Assembly (NCBI GenBank): GCA_947062675.1 | Contig: CAMSQM010000007.1 | Coordinates: 1 to 64,000, forward strand | Reading direction: 5' to 3' | From: an uncultured Roseburia sp. | GTDB lineage: Bacteria; Bacillota; Clostridia; Lachnospirales; Lachnospiraceae | DNA: 64,000 nucleotides | Shown: positions 1 through 7,486 of the stretch, piece after piece | Numbering within the stretch: position 1 is the first letter of the stretch | How the letters are laid out: each line of letters opens with the position of its first letter | Position numbers and translations under genes: made by a program | The notes under the pieces: generated by a model | Seen by the model: only the letters and a program-made list of their open reading frames with translations | Databases searched by the model: none | Told to the model about the DNA's origin: nothing

Positions 1-2
1 AT

Positions 3-245
3 GATAAAACGGAAAATGTGAATAATCTTTTTCTGATTAAGCGAATGGAGCAATACATAAAAGATTCAGAAATGTATATGGAGTATGATTCACATTTCAT
101 AGAGCAAATAATGTTTGGGGATTCCCATTATCTCGAAGATCATTCCTTTTCGACAAGTCATCAAAGTGTTAATGTTTATGGTATTCCCGAGCAAAAATAT
201 GAAATACGAAGCGAGGAAGATGCGATAGACATTCAGATACATTAG
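3..245 (+). CDS. C-terminal end of an unidentified protein (cut by window edge)
   Basis: The reading frame is open from the first bases of the window and stops at TAG 243-245, so this is the tail of a longer gene; a GTG at 18 could also start a 75-residue protein. The visible residues are hydrophilic and acidic, with no signal peptide, membrane segment or motif I recognise. A terminator-like hairpin follows at 312-342. The surrounding DNA (IS element, conjugation-gene remnant) suggests it belongs to an accessory region. Function unknown. Confidence 0.4.
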   Translation, partial: DKTENVNNLFLIKRMEQYIKDSEMYMEYDSHFIEQIMFGDSHYLEDHSFSTSHQSVNVYGIPEQKYEIRSEEDAIDIQIH

Positions 246-311
246 AAAATGTTTTAACATTATTTTTATCCTTTGGTTTCGTCATGTAACTAAAAAACAG
301 TAGTTAATATG

Positions 312-342
312 AGCAGAGATTCGAGAGAATCCCTGCTTTTTT
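312..342 (+). terminator. Intrinsic terminator after the left-edge gene
   Basis: An 11-base stem with one mismatch (AGCAGAGATTC against GAATCCCTGCT) with a short GAGA loop runs straight into a run of six T. It lies 67 bases after the stop of the left-edge reading frame and would end its transcript. Confidence 0.6.
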
Positions 343-417
343 GTGTGCAAAATTCAATTCATCACTTGACAATGTTGCATAGATATGACCAGCCAGGCGG
401 AGAACGGTAAAAAGTTT

Positions 418-1780
418 GATGACGTATAATAAGTTTCGCAAATTAATTTCATAAAAATAGACATGGTCTATAGCCGTTTGGCAGAATAAAGTCACCACAA
501 CAAAATTCGTCAAAAGGAGGCACAAAGACCATGTCTGATAACATTATACAACTAAACGGGGATTTGATAAAGCACGATTTAAAGAATCCTGTCCGCTCCA
601 GTGTGGAAGAGACTCTCAATGCCCTGCCCGATAAGGAGGCTGATGAACTTGTAAATGCCGGGAAATATGAGCGCTCCGAGGAGCGTCAGGGCTACCGTTC
701 CGGCCATTATAAAAGGCATTTTCAGACTACAGCAGGGGAAGTGGAGCTTAATGTTCCTAAGTTAAAAGGCGTTCCCTTTGAAACTGCCATCATCGAATGT
801 TACCGCCGCAGGGAATCCTCCCTTGAAGAAGCCCTGATTGAAATGTATCTTGCCGGAGTTTCCGTACGCCGTGCAGAAGATATCACAGAAGCTCTCCGGG
901 GAACGAAAGTGTCACCCAGTACGATAAGCAACCTTAACAAAAAAGCCTATGAGCATATCGAAAAATGGCGTACCCGCCCGCTTTCCGGCAGATATCCCTA
1001 TGTCTATGCAGACGGTGTCTGTCTCAAGCGCAGCCGGGGCGGTGAGATACAGAACGTCTCTGTCCTTGTGGCCATCGGTGTTAATGAAGACGGCTGCCGT
1101 GAGATCACAGGTGCTGCGGAAGGAATGAAAGAGGATAAAGAAAGCTGGCGTTCCTTCTTTGTATGGCTTAAGCAGCGCGGCCTTTGCGGGGTGCATCTCA
1201 TTATCGGAGATAGGAACCCTGGTATGCCGGAAACGATCCCTGAGGTGTTTCCAGACGCACGTTACCAGCGTTGTACCGTACATTTTTACCGTAACATATT
1301 TTCCGTCACACCCCGCAGCAAGATGAAAGCTGTTGCCATGATGCTGAAGGCAATCCATGCACAAGAGAGCAAGGAATCTGCCAGGGAAAAAGCGGCTCAA
1401 GTAGCAGAGAAACTAAAAGAGATGAAACTTTCGACAGCAGCAAAGAAACTGACGGAGGGTATAGAGGAAACCCTTACCTATATGGATTTTCCTATCCGGC
1501 ACTGGAGCCGGATCTGAACCAACAACACCATCGAACGGCTCAATCGTGAGATCAAACGCCGGACAAAAGCAACCGGTGCCTTCCCCGATGGACAGAGTGC
1601 CCTAATGCTGGTATGTGCCAGACTGCGTCATGTAGCAGTACTCAATGAGGAGCAAAGCGATACATGAACATGGATCATCTTTACAACATGGCGCTGAATG
1701 CAGAGTCTGATAATATAGCCGGCTGACTACCGGATACCAAATGGCAAAAATTAAATTTGCGAAAAAATCTTGACACTATC
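418..1780 (+). mobile_element. IS256-family insertion sequence, decayed
   Basis: About 1.36 kb with one transposase gene. Both ends start with GAT when read inward, and a shared 11-base core TTTCGCAAATT sits 16 bases in from each end (434-444 at the left; its complement at 1754-1764 at the right). The terminal inverted repeats are therefore imperfect, about 27 bp. No target-site duplication is visible: left flank AAAAGTTT, right flank CAACGACA. That suggests age, rearrangement or a deletion at one side. The right end abuts a VirB4-like remnant. End positions are my estimate from the repeat alignment. Confidence 0.75.
531..1667 (+). pseudogene. IS256-family (mutator-type) transposase with premature stop
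   Basis: The frame from ATG 531 gives 328 residues to an in-frame TGA at 1515-1517. Reading on in the same frame gives a further 49 codons to TGA 1665-1667 that contain NNTIERLNREIKRR, the catalytic-Glu block of IS256 DDE transposases. The first two catalytic Asp are probably D161 (YADGV) and D227 (IIGDRN). The stop sits where relatives carry Arg (HW..IRTNN), so a single CGA-to-TGA change explains it. The truncated protein lacks the Glu (residue 335 of the full frame) and should be inactive. The gene has a good Shine-Dalgarno (AGGAGG) ahead of ATG. The read-through length of about 378 residues is a little under the family's usual length of around 400. Confidence 0.85.
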
Positions 1781-1781
1781 C

Positions 1782-1919
1782 AACGACATCCTTTTAGGTG
1801 TAAATAAGTACAACAGCTCCCTGATCATTATGGATATCTTTAATTCCGCCGTCTATAAAAACGCAAACATGGCGATCCCGGGCACTTCCGGCGCAGAAAT
1901 CTATTTTCACATTTTCTAA
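1782..1919 (+). pseudogene. Remnant of a VirB4/TraE-like conjugative ATPase
   Basis: A 45-codon stretch reads as the segment just before the Walker A motif of the VirB4-like ATPases of Gram-positive integrative and conjugative elements: LLGVNKYNSSLIIMD, then NANMAIPGTSGA. The usual GTSGAGK is broken after GTSGA and the frame ends in TAA 1917-1919. The upstream part of the gene is absent: the IS right end lies directly before it and unrelated DNA lies beyond the IS. It is a relic only. Its place beside the 3' end of tRNA-Arg fits a decayed element integrated at that tRNA. Confidence 0.55.
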
Positions 1920-1930
1920 AAAACACAAAT

Positions 1931-1976
1931 AAAAAAGGCTGTAAATCCAGAAATCCTTGAATTTACAGCCTTTTTC
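1931..1976 (-). terminator. Terminator of tRNA-Arg (bidirectional)
   Basis: A 10-bp stem GGCTGTAAAT/ATTTACAGCC is flanked by a run of A on the left and a run of T on the right. It lies 4-49 bases beyond the 3' end of the minus-strand tRNA-Arg, so it ends that transcript; the T run on the plus side means it could also act in the other direction. Confidence 0.75.
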
Positions 1977-1979
1977 AGC

Positions 1980-2050
1980 GTTCCCTGCGAGAATCGAACT
2001 CACAACTGGGGCTTAGGAGGCTCCTGTTATATCCATTTAACTAAGGGAAC
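1980..2050 (-). tRNA. tRNA-Arg (anticodon CCU)
   Basis: The reverse complement folds as a tRNA of 71 nt. It has a perfect 7-bp acceptor stem (GTTCCCT/AGGGAAC), a D arm, anticodon loop CTCCTAA giving CCU for AGG codons, and a T arm with loop TTCGATT closed by GTGAG/CTCGC. The 3' CCA is not encoded. There is one A-C mismatch in the anticodon stem. Its 3' end faces the accessory DNA on the left; the 3' ends of tRNA-Arg genes are common integration sites for mobile elements. Confidence 0.9.
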
Positions 2051-2283
2051 TGATACCGCTTTTGTAACTTTTTCGTTAGCAGAAAGTAACAAATTCAACT
2101 AAAACTTATGAGCCGGTCGCTCTATCCAGATTAATTATATGAATCTGCAAACCTTTCAGTACACAATTGATTCACCACTAAATTAATAATATCATATAGT
2201 GATCTGTTACTTCCGAACTTCTATATTATATCATACTCTTTCAAAAAAATCTACAGGAAATTTATATTTTTCATATTTTTCTT

Positions 2284-3159
2284 TTATTTCCGATAACAGA
2301 TCTTTCCCTGCATCCAGACATTTCCTTTAAATCTTCTTCCCACTTCAGGCTCTCCAAGCAGATCTTCCCTGTTAATACAGATACTGAAGCAGAGATCATT
2401 GCAGAGAATTTCAAGCATACATATATTCTCACCTGTAATTTCATTCTGTGTCATGGAATAATCCATTATCTCGCCGAGAACCGAATACTGATCGCTCTCA
2501 ATCCCATAAGGCATAAAATAGGAATCCACGATGCTCAGCACATCTTCATGCGTAATACGCCTTGACAAAAGAGAATAGGTATCAATATCCTCAAGCGTAA
2601 GGTTCTCAATTGCACTCTCATCGCCATCCCGCGCGGCAGCAATCAGATGATTTCTCTCATTGCTTTCCTGTGTTGCGTGATGTACCTGCTTTTCTGTTTT
2701 GCTGATCGGCAGAAGTATTTTTCCATCCACAGACAGAGCTGCAAGGATTATTCCATCGGCAGGATTGTACCCTTTCTCATGTCCCACAGAGAGATACTCA
2801 GTTACATTCTGCAGGTAGAAAATGAGCGTCACTCCTATTCTGATTTCATCACAGACTCCCGCATAAGATTCTTTTTCCGCATGCTTTTCAACATCAGCAA
2901 TTTCACGGGTAGAAATATGTTTTCCTGAAAAATGAGGAAAATAGTACTCCAACTCGAAAGTATCATTTTCCCTGCATATTCCGCGGACAGTTATGCCAAA
3001 CGACTCTCCAAAATTTCTGACGATTTCTGCAAATTCATTTCCCTCCGAATCTGTTGATACATTTTGTACAGTAGGATTGTGCAGTATTTTTTCAAACAAC
3101 TGTTCCAGCTCTGTTTTTTTCAATTTTGAAAATCCAATAGCTCTTAAAAACTTATGCAT
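2284..3159 (-). CDS. DUF3881 family protein
   Basis: 291 residues, starting MHKFLRAIGFSK, no signal peptide or membrane segment, acidic overall. It resembles the DUF3881 proteins of Lachnospiraceae, whose function is unknown. It starts 16 bases after the stop of the upstream HD-GYP gene, with AGGAGGG-like pairing before ATG, so the two are co-transcribed. The operon appears to run parA-parB-DUF4446-HD-GYP-DUF3881. The family name is from memory of its N-terminus and genomic position; the gene itself is clear. Confidence 0.65.
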   Translation of the reverse strand: MHKFLRAIGFSKLKKTELEQLFEKILHNPTVQNVSTDSEGNEFAEIVRNFGESFGITVRGICRENDTFELEYYFPHFSGKHISTREIADVEKHAEKESYAGVCDEIRIGVTLIFYLQNVTEYLSVGHEKGYNPADGIILAALSVDGKILLPISKTEKQVHHATQESNERNHLIAAARDGDESAIENLTLEDIDTYSLLSRRITHEDVLSIVDSYFMPYGIESDQYSVLGEIMDYSMTQNEITGENICMLEILCNDLCFSICINREDLLGEPEVGRRFKGNVWMQGKICYRK

Positions 3160-3175
3160 TTCTACCCTCCTTATG

Positions 3176-4216
3176 TCATGAACTATCTGTCTGAATAATG
3201 GATACCTTTCTGTCGCTGAGAAGATGATACCGGCCCTTTGTCATGGTATCTGACTGATCAAGAACACCTATGACAGGATAGCGCGGATTTTTTGTCTGAG
3301 AAATAACCACTCCTTTTTCTCCCGTATTAAGGCACACTTTTGTCCCCACCGGATAACATGCGACAAAACTCTGCAGCGTATTCACAATTCTCGAATCAAA
3401 CAGAGTACCGGATGATTTTTTCAGATAACCCATTGCCTGTTGTATACTGGTGCGTCTGCATTCCATACCTGATATTGCACAGTCAAATGCATCACACACC
3501 TGCAGAATATTACATTCTGTTTCTTTCGTTTTTTGTTTAAGCGGAAATCCAGAACCATCTTTACGTTCATGATGAGATAAAACCATTTTCCGCACACTTT
3601 TTTCAAGCCATTCTTCTTTTTCCAATGCCGTATAGGCGAGAATGGTATGTTTTTTAAATTCAAATATTTCGGATGCAGTCCCTTCCTCGATATTGTAATT
3701 CATATAAGGAACAGTCACATACCTCAGCCCGAGATCGTGAAGCAGGCATCCAAGAGCAAGCTGATAATATGATGCTTCTTTTAACTTCATCTTTTGTGCT
3801 ACCATTATGGAAAGGATGGTGACCATAATGGTATGTTCATAAAGGTTCCCTTTTCGTTCTTTCATATCAATCACAGTATGATCTTTTACAGATTTTACTT
3901 CTTCGATAAGCTCTCCGGCAAGAGGAATAATATTCTGCAGGGTTTGCTTCTTCTGATAAATGTGATTTTCCAGTATCTTACGTATTCTTCTGGTGTAAGC
4001 TTCTGTTCTTTCCCTGCTCATGATATGATGGGGCGTTTCATATGATTCGTACGGGTCTTCAATGCAGACGGTGTCGATTCCGAGAAACGATATCAGATCC
4101 AGATACTCTGGCTTTAGAATCGTTCCTTTGGAAATCAGTGTTTCCTGTTCCATTGTGATCACCGGCTCTGCCAGTCTTTCGCCACCCTTCAATGTTTTAA
4201 CCTGTAGTATTTTCAT
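3176..4216 (-). CDS. HD-GYP-type phosphodiesterase, GFP variant
   Basis: 346 residues. The N-terminal part (1-110) has no motif I can name. The HD core follows: His near 128 (LYEHTIM), LLHDLGL near 158, and HHERKDGSGFP near 217-227. The domain is HD-GYP, the c-di-GMP (or cGAMP) phosphodiesterase family, with Tyr of GYP replaced by Phe. The C-terminal 60 residues (GTKVCLNTGEKGVVISQ) form the small beta domain often found after HD-GYP in Clostridia. It is soluble and cytoplasmic. It sits between DUF4446 and DUF3881 in the operon downstream of parAB. Cyclic dinucleotide hydrolysis is inferred from family; substrate is not known. Confidence 0.75.
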   Translation of the reverse strand: MKILQVKTLKGGERLAEPVITMEQETLISKGTILKPEYLDLISFLGIDTVCIEDPYESYETPHHIMSRERTEAYTRRIRKILENHIYQKKQTLQNIIPLAGELIEEVKSVKDHTVIDMKERKGNLYEHTIMVTILSIMVAQKMKLKEASYYQLALGCLLHDLGLRYVTVPYMNYNIEEGTASEIFEFKKHTILAYTALEKEEWLEKSVRKMVLSHHERKDGSGFPLKQKTKETECNILQVCDAFDCAISGMECRRTSIQQAMGYLKKSSGTLFDSRIVNTLQSFVACYPVGTKVCLNTGEKGVVISQTKNPRYPVIGVLDQSDTMTKGRYHLLSDRKVSIIQTDSS

Positions 4217-4243
4217 AAATCGGCTCCATTTATTTTTATTTTT

Positions 4244-4759
4244 TTATTCTCTGGATTCCGTTTCCTCAGATATTCCCATTGCCCGGTTTAGTGCTTCCTG
4301 TTCTTCCTCTGACAACATAATGATCGAATTTCCGTCCACAATTTCTTTAATATATGTATAGCATCCTTCCCTTGTATGCATCGCATTGATTACAAATCCA
4401 TTGTTTTTTACATTGAGCATTGCGAGGGAAAAACTCATTTTCCCACCCATTTCATGAAAAGCATCGTATTTAATCAGTCCCATTTTCTGATATGTCTGGG
4501 TCATGTTCTCATGAAGTACTTTGATATCCTGCTCATTGGCTTCATTTTTCTGTATCAGGGAATCCACCTGATCAAGACGCTTTACCAGAATATCCTCCAG
4601 ATTCTCCGCATCTTTTCCACTCATAAAAATTCTGTAATTTTTCTTCAGCTTTTTCATCTGAACAATGTTGACGATAATAAGAACCAACAGGAGAAGTACC
4701 ATCGCCAACAGTCCTATAATAATATAATCAGAATCAAAACCCAAATATTGTGAAATCAT
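4244..4759 (-). CDS. DUF4446 family membrane protein
   Basis: 171 residues from ATG 4759, chosen because GAGGA lies 5 bases upstream; longer in-frame starts at 4771 and 4822 lack this. One membrane helix at about residues 12-34 is followed by a coiled-coil segment (about 55-95), then a conserved C-terminal region (KYDAFHEMGGKMSFSLAML...GFVINAMHTREGCYTYIKEI) typical of DUF4446. The family often follows parB near clostridial origins, as here, and its role is unknown. Topology suggests a short outside N-terminus and a cytoplasmic body. Confidence 0.75.
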   Translation of the reverse strand: MISQYLGFDSDYIIIGLLAMVLLLLVLIIVNIVQMKKLKKNYRIFMSGKDAENLEDILVKRLDQVDSLIQKNEANEQDIKVLHENMTQTYQKMGLIKYDAFHEMGGKMSFSLAMLNVKNNGFVINAMHTREGCYTYIKEIVDGNSIIMLSEEEQEALNRAMGISEETESRE

Positions 4760-4862
4760 AGTTTTCCTCATTTCTATACAGCTTTTGTACTGGCCAGATT
4801 TGTGAATACAGTACAGACACAAATTCCGGATTGAAACTTTTAATTTTTACTCTTTTACTTTT

Positions 4863-5777
4863 CTACTTTTTCACAGTCCTTATCAGATCTATTATGCGAT
4901 CAAGCTCATCCGCAGAATAGTATTCTATCTCTATCTTTCCCTTTTTATCATCCTTCTGGTTAATCGCCACCTTTGTCCCCAATATTTCTTTCATCTTCTC
5001 TTCCAGATCATGAAAAATTGCTTTCATTTTAAAATCAGGTTTATTACTTTCTCTTTTCTCCAGCTGATCTGTCCCCTGCTGTATTTTTTTCACAAGTTTT
5101 TCTGTTTCTCTCACACTCAGCTTTTCATCAAATATTTTCTGTGCGATAAGATATTGTTTTTCCGGGTCTTCGATTCCCAGCAAAGCCCTGGCATGCCCCG
5201 TCGATATCATATCGTCGATCACCATCTGCTGTACTTTTTCATTGAGTTTCAGCAGACGCATGGAATTGGTAACCGCCGTCCTGCTCTTGGAAACCCTCTC
5301 TGCCACCTCGTCCTGCTTCAGGTTAAACTCAGTCAAAAGCCTTTTATAAGCGACCGCCTCCTCAATCGGATTCAGATTTTCACGCTGGATATTTTCAATT
5401 AATGAAATTTCAACTGCTTCCCTTCCAGTCATATCTCTCACAATCACTGGAATTTCTTTCAGCCCAGCCATTCTTGCTGCTCTCCATCTGCGCTCCCCCG
5501 CAATAATTTCATAATAATCATTTTTATTCTGCACGATCAGTGGCTGTATAACACCAAACTGTCGAATAGAATCAGACAGTTCCACCAATGTATCCTCATC
5601 GAAATTTTTTCTCGGCTGATCATGATTCGGTTCTACTTTATTAATACTCACAAGAATTCCGTCAATTGCATTTTCACTTTTCAGATCTGCAGAATTTACT
5701 GAAACCGGTCGGCTTACCTTATCCGCAATCAATGAATCCAGTCCTTTTCCAAGGCCACCTTTTTTAACAGCTGACAT
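4863..5777 (-). CDS. parB: Chromosome partitioning protein ParB (Spo0J)
   Basis: 304 residues. It starts with the family signature KGGLGKGLDSLI. The N-terminal CTP-binding domain holds GERRWRA (94-100) and NPIEEA (136-141). A helix-turn-helix for parS recognition lies at about 150-180, and a C-terminal dimerisation domain ends the protein. ParB loads at parS, clamps on DNA with CTP and recruits SMC; with ParA it segregates origins. Its ATG shares one base with the parA stop (TAATG), so the two are translationally coupled. Two perfect parS sites lie upstream of parA. Confidence 0.95.
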   Translation of the reverse strand: MSAVKKGGLGKGLDSLIADKVSRPVSVNSADLKSENAIDGILVSINKVEPNHDQPRKNFDEDTLVELSDSIRQFGVIQPLIVQNKNDYYEIIAGERRWRAARMAGLKEIPVIVRDMTGREAVEISLIENIQRENLNPIEEAVAYKRLLTEFNLKQDEVAERVSKSRTAVTNSMRLLKLNEKVQQMVIDDMISTGHARALLGIEDPEKQYLIAQKIFDEKLSVRETEKLVKKIQQGTDQLEKRESNKPDFKMKAIFHDLEEKMKEILGTKVAINQKDDKKGKIEIEYYSADELDRIIDLIRTVKK

Positions 5778-6544
5778 TATTTACCCGTCCTTTCCATCAC
5801 TTCCTTTGCAAGCAGACGATAACTCTCTGTTCCTGCTGATCTGGCATCATACAGATTGATCGGCAGGCCATGGGATGGCGCCTCAGCCAGACGTATATTT
5901 CTCGGAATGAGTGTCTGATAAATATTAGTCTCCAGATTTGACTTCACATTTTCAACCACCTGATTTGAGAGATTCGTTCGGACATCATACATTGTAAATA
6001 CAACACCGTCAATTACGAGTCTCGGATTTAGTCTCTGCTGAACAAGATCAATCGTATGTATCAGCTGACTAAGACCCTCCAGCGCATAATACTCACACTG
6101 AATCGGAACAAGTACCGAGTCCGCTGTCGTCATGGCATTGATTGTCAGCATATTCAGAGATGGCGGACAGTCAATCAATATAAAGTCATAGTCGTCTCTG
6201 ATATAGTCCACAGCATTTTTTAAAATATATTCTTTTTCATTTATTCCAAGAAGCTCTATCTCGGCACCGGCCAGGTTCACATTTGCAGGAATAATCTTCA
6301 TTCCTTCCACTGCAGTACCTGTCATACTTTCCTTGATAGAACATTCATCAAGAATCAGTTCATAGACAGTATTTTCCAGATCATTCTTGTCCACACCAAG
6401 ACCACTCGTCATATTTCCCTGCGGGTCCATATCAATTGTAAGAACCTTTTTTCCTGCTTCTGCAAGACAGGAAGAAAGATTGATCGCTGTGGTAGTCTTG
6501 CCAACTCCTCCCTTTTGATTAGCAATTGCAATTATCCTGCTCAT
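5777..6544 (-). CDS. parA: Chromosome partitioning ATPase ParA (Soj)
   Basis: 255 residues from ATG 6544, chosen because GGAGG lies 5 bases ahead; an ATG at 6556 overlaps that site. Deviant Walker A KGGVGKTTT is at residues 11-19, Walker A' DMDPQGN near 40 and Walker B LIDCPPS near 123. It binds DNA non-specifically as an ATP dimer and is stimulated by ParB; in Bacillus it also acts on DnaA. It is first in the operon with parB, about 90 bases downstream of the first parS site. Confidence 0.95.
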   Translation of the reverse strand: MSRIIAIANQKGGVGKTTTAINLSSCLAEAGKKVLTIDMDPQGNMTSGLGVDKNDLENTVYELILDECSIKESMTGTAVEGMKIIPANVNLAGAEIELLGINEKEYILKNAVDYIRDDYDFILIDCPPSLNMLTINAMTTADSVLVPIQCEYYALEGLSQLIHTIDLVQQRLNPRLVIDGVVFTMYDVRTNLSNQVVENVKSNLETNIYQTLIPRNIRLAEAPSHGLPINLYDARSAGTESYRLLAKEVMERTGK

Positions 6545-6631
6545 TTTAGCCTCCATAGTACAATACCTTCTGTTAATCGTTATCCGATAAATTCATTATA
6601 TCACCCACCAATATGAAATACCAGACAAAAA

Positions 6632-6647
6632 TGTTTCACGTGAAACA
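6632..6647. other. parS site 1
   Basis: A perfect 16-bp match to the bacterial parS consensus, TGTTTCACGTGAAACA, in the intergenic region just upstream of parA. ParB binds here. The next parS lies 115 bases away. Confidence 0.95.
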
Positions 6648-6737
6648 TTTTACGCATTTTTGTGAATAATAAATAATAATAACGTATTTCGTATAGAGAC
6701 TGTTTGTGTTTTTTTATTTAAGACTCTATAAAAAAAC

Positions 6738-6773
6738 CTTTTGAAATGTTTCACGTGAAACATTTCAAAAGGC
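6738..6773 (-). terminator. Intrinsic terminator of the two-component operon, containing parS site 2
   Basis: A perfect 36-bp palindrome, 18-bp arms with no spacer, whose centre (6747-6762) is the 16-bp parS consensus. On the minus strand the palindrome is followed by seven T, and it lies 53 bases past the stop of the response regulator. It therefore has the form of an intrinsic terminator for the kinase-regulator operon and is also a ParB loading site. The stem is AT-rich, and the hairpin must form with a small loop taken from its own centre. Confidence 0.75.
6747..6762. other. parS site 2
   Basis: A second perfect 16-bp parS (TGTTTCACGTGAAACA) embedded at the centre of the terminator palindrome 6738-6773. 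Both parS copies lie about 10 kb from oriC. Confidence 0.95.
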
Positions 6774-6825
6774 TTCTTCATAACATAATTTTTCATGTCG
6801 CAATTTCTCTCATCTGAATCAGTAA

Positions 6826-7467
6826 TCAGATTGTCACCAGATTATTCCTTATAGCAAATACCGCTGCCTGCGTTCTGTCTGTCACATTTATCTTTTTAAA
6901 TATATTTGACACGTGATTTTTAACAGTCCTTTCACTTATTCCCAGATGCTCCGCAACTTCTTTATTATACATTCCTACCGCCAAAAGCTTCAGCACATCC
7001 ATCTCCCGTCTTGTCAGACTCTCGATTTTAATATTATCTTTATTCCGGTCAATCATCCTGGCATTCAGAACCGGAATCAGACTTGGTTGTATGTAATCCT
7101 CTCCGCTTACTACAGTCAGAATCGCACGCTTTAATTCTGCAGACTCAGAATCTTTCAACAAATATCCATTCACACCTATATCCACGGCTTTCAGCAGATA
7201 TTCTACTTCATTATGTACTGTCAGTACAAGTACTTTCACTTTTATTTTTGTTTCTTTCAAAACACGAAGTACTTCGAGGCCATCCATATTCGGCATATTG
7301 ATATCAAGCAAAAGAATATCAGGTTTAATTATCTTAAGCTTTTCCAGACATTCCACTCCGTCGCATGCCTCATCAATTACAGTAAAATCCCCCTCCAGTT
7401 CCAGCAGCTGCTTCAACCCCTCACGCACCATAGAGTGATCATCTGCAATCATTACTTTTACCGCCAT
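6826..7467 (-). CDS. NarL/LuxR-family response regulator (DegU-like)
   Basis: 213 residues from ATG 7467, which has AAGGAGG 8 bases ahead; an upstream in-frame start at 7509 would run into the kinase gene. The receiver domain has acidic residues D9/D10, phospho-acceptor D55 (LLLDINMP) and K105. A LuxR-type helix-turn-helix occupies about 150-213 (LTRREMDVLKLLAVGMYNKE). It follows its kinase by 19 bases. Targets cannot be read from the sequence. It is likely a soluble signalling pair of the DegS/DegU type, ending at the parS-containing terminator. Confidence 0.85.
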   Translation of the reverse strand: MAVKVMIADDHSMVREGLKQLLELEGDFTVIDEACDGVECLEKLKIIKPDILLLDINMPNMDGLEVLRVLKETKIKVKVLVLTVHNEVEYLLKAVDIGVNGYLLKDSESAELKRAILTVVSGEDYIQPSLIPVLNARMIDRNKDNIKIESLTRREMDVLKLLAVGMYNKEVAEHLGISERTVKNHVSNIFKKINVTDRTQAAVFAIRNNLVTI

Positions 7468-7486
7468 TTCAAGTACCTCCTTACCA

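Noticed and set aside
912-1400. Antisense frame of 162 residues inside the transposase
   Set aside because: Shadow of the transposase coding frame; no start signals and no recognised motif.
1515-1517. TGA in the transposase as a selenocysteine codon
   Set aside because: The family carries Arg here (CGA to TGA), and no SECIS-like hairpin follows closely.
418-2050. Intact integrative element or prophage at tRNA-Arg
   Set aside because: Only an IS and a 45-codon conjugation-gene scrap are present; no integrase, att repeat or structural genes within the window.
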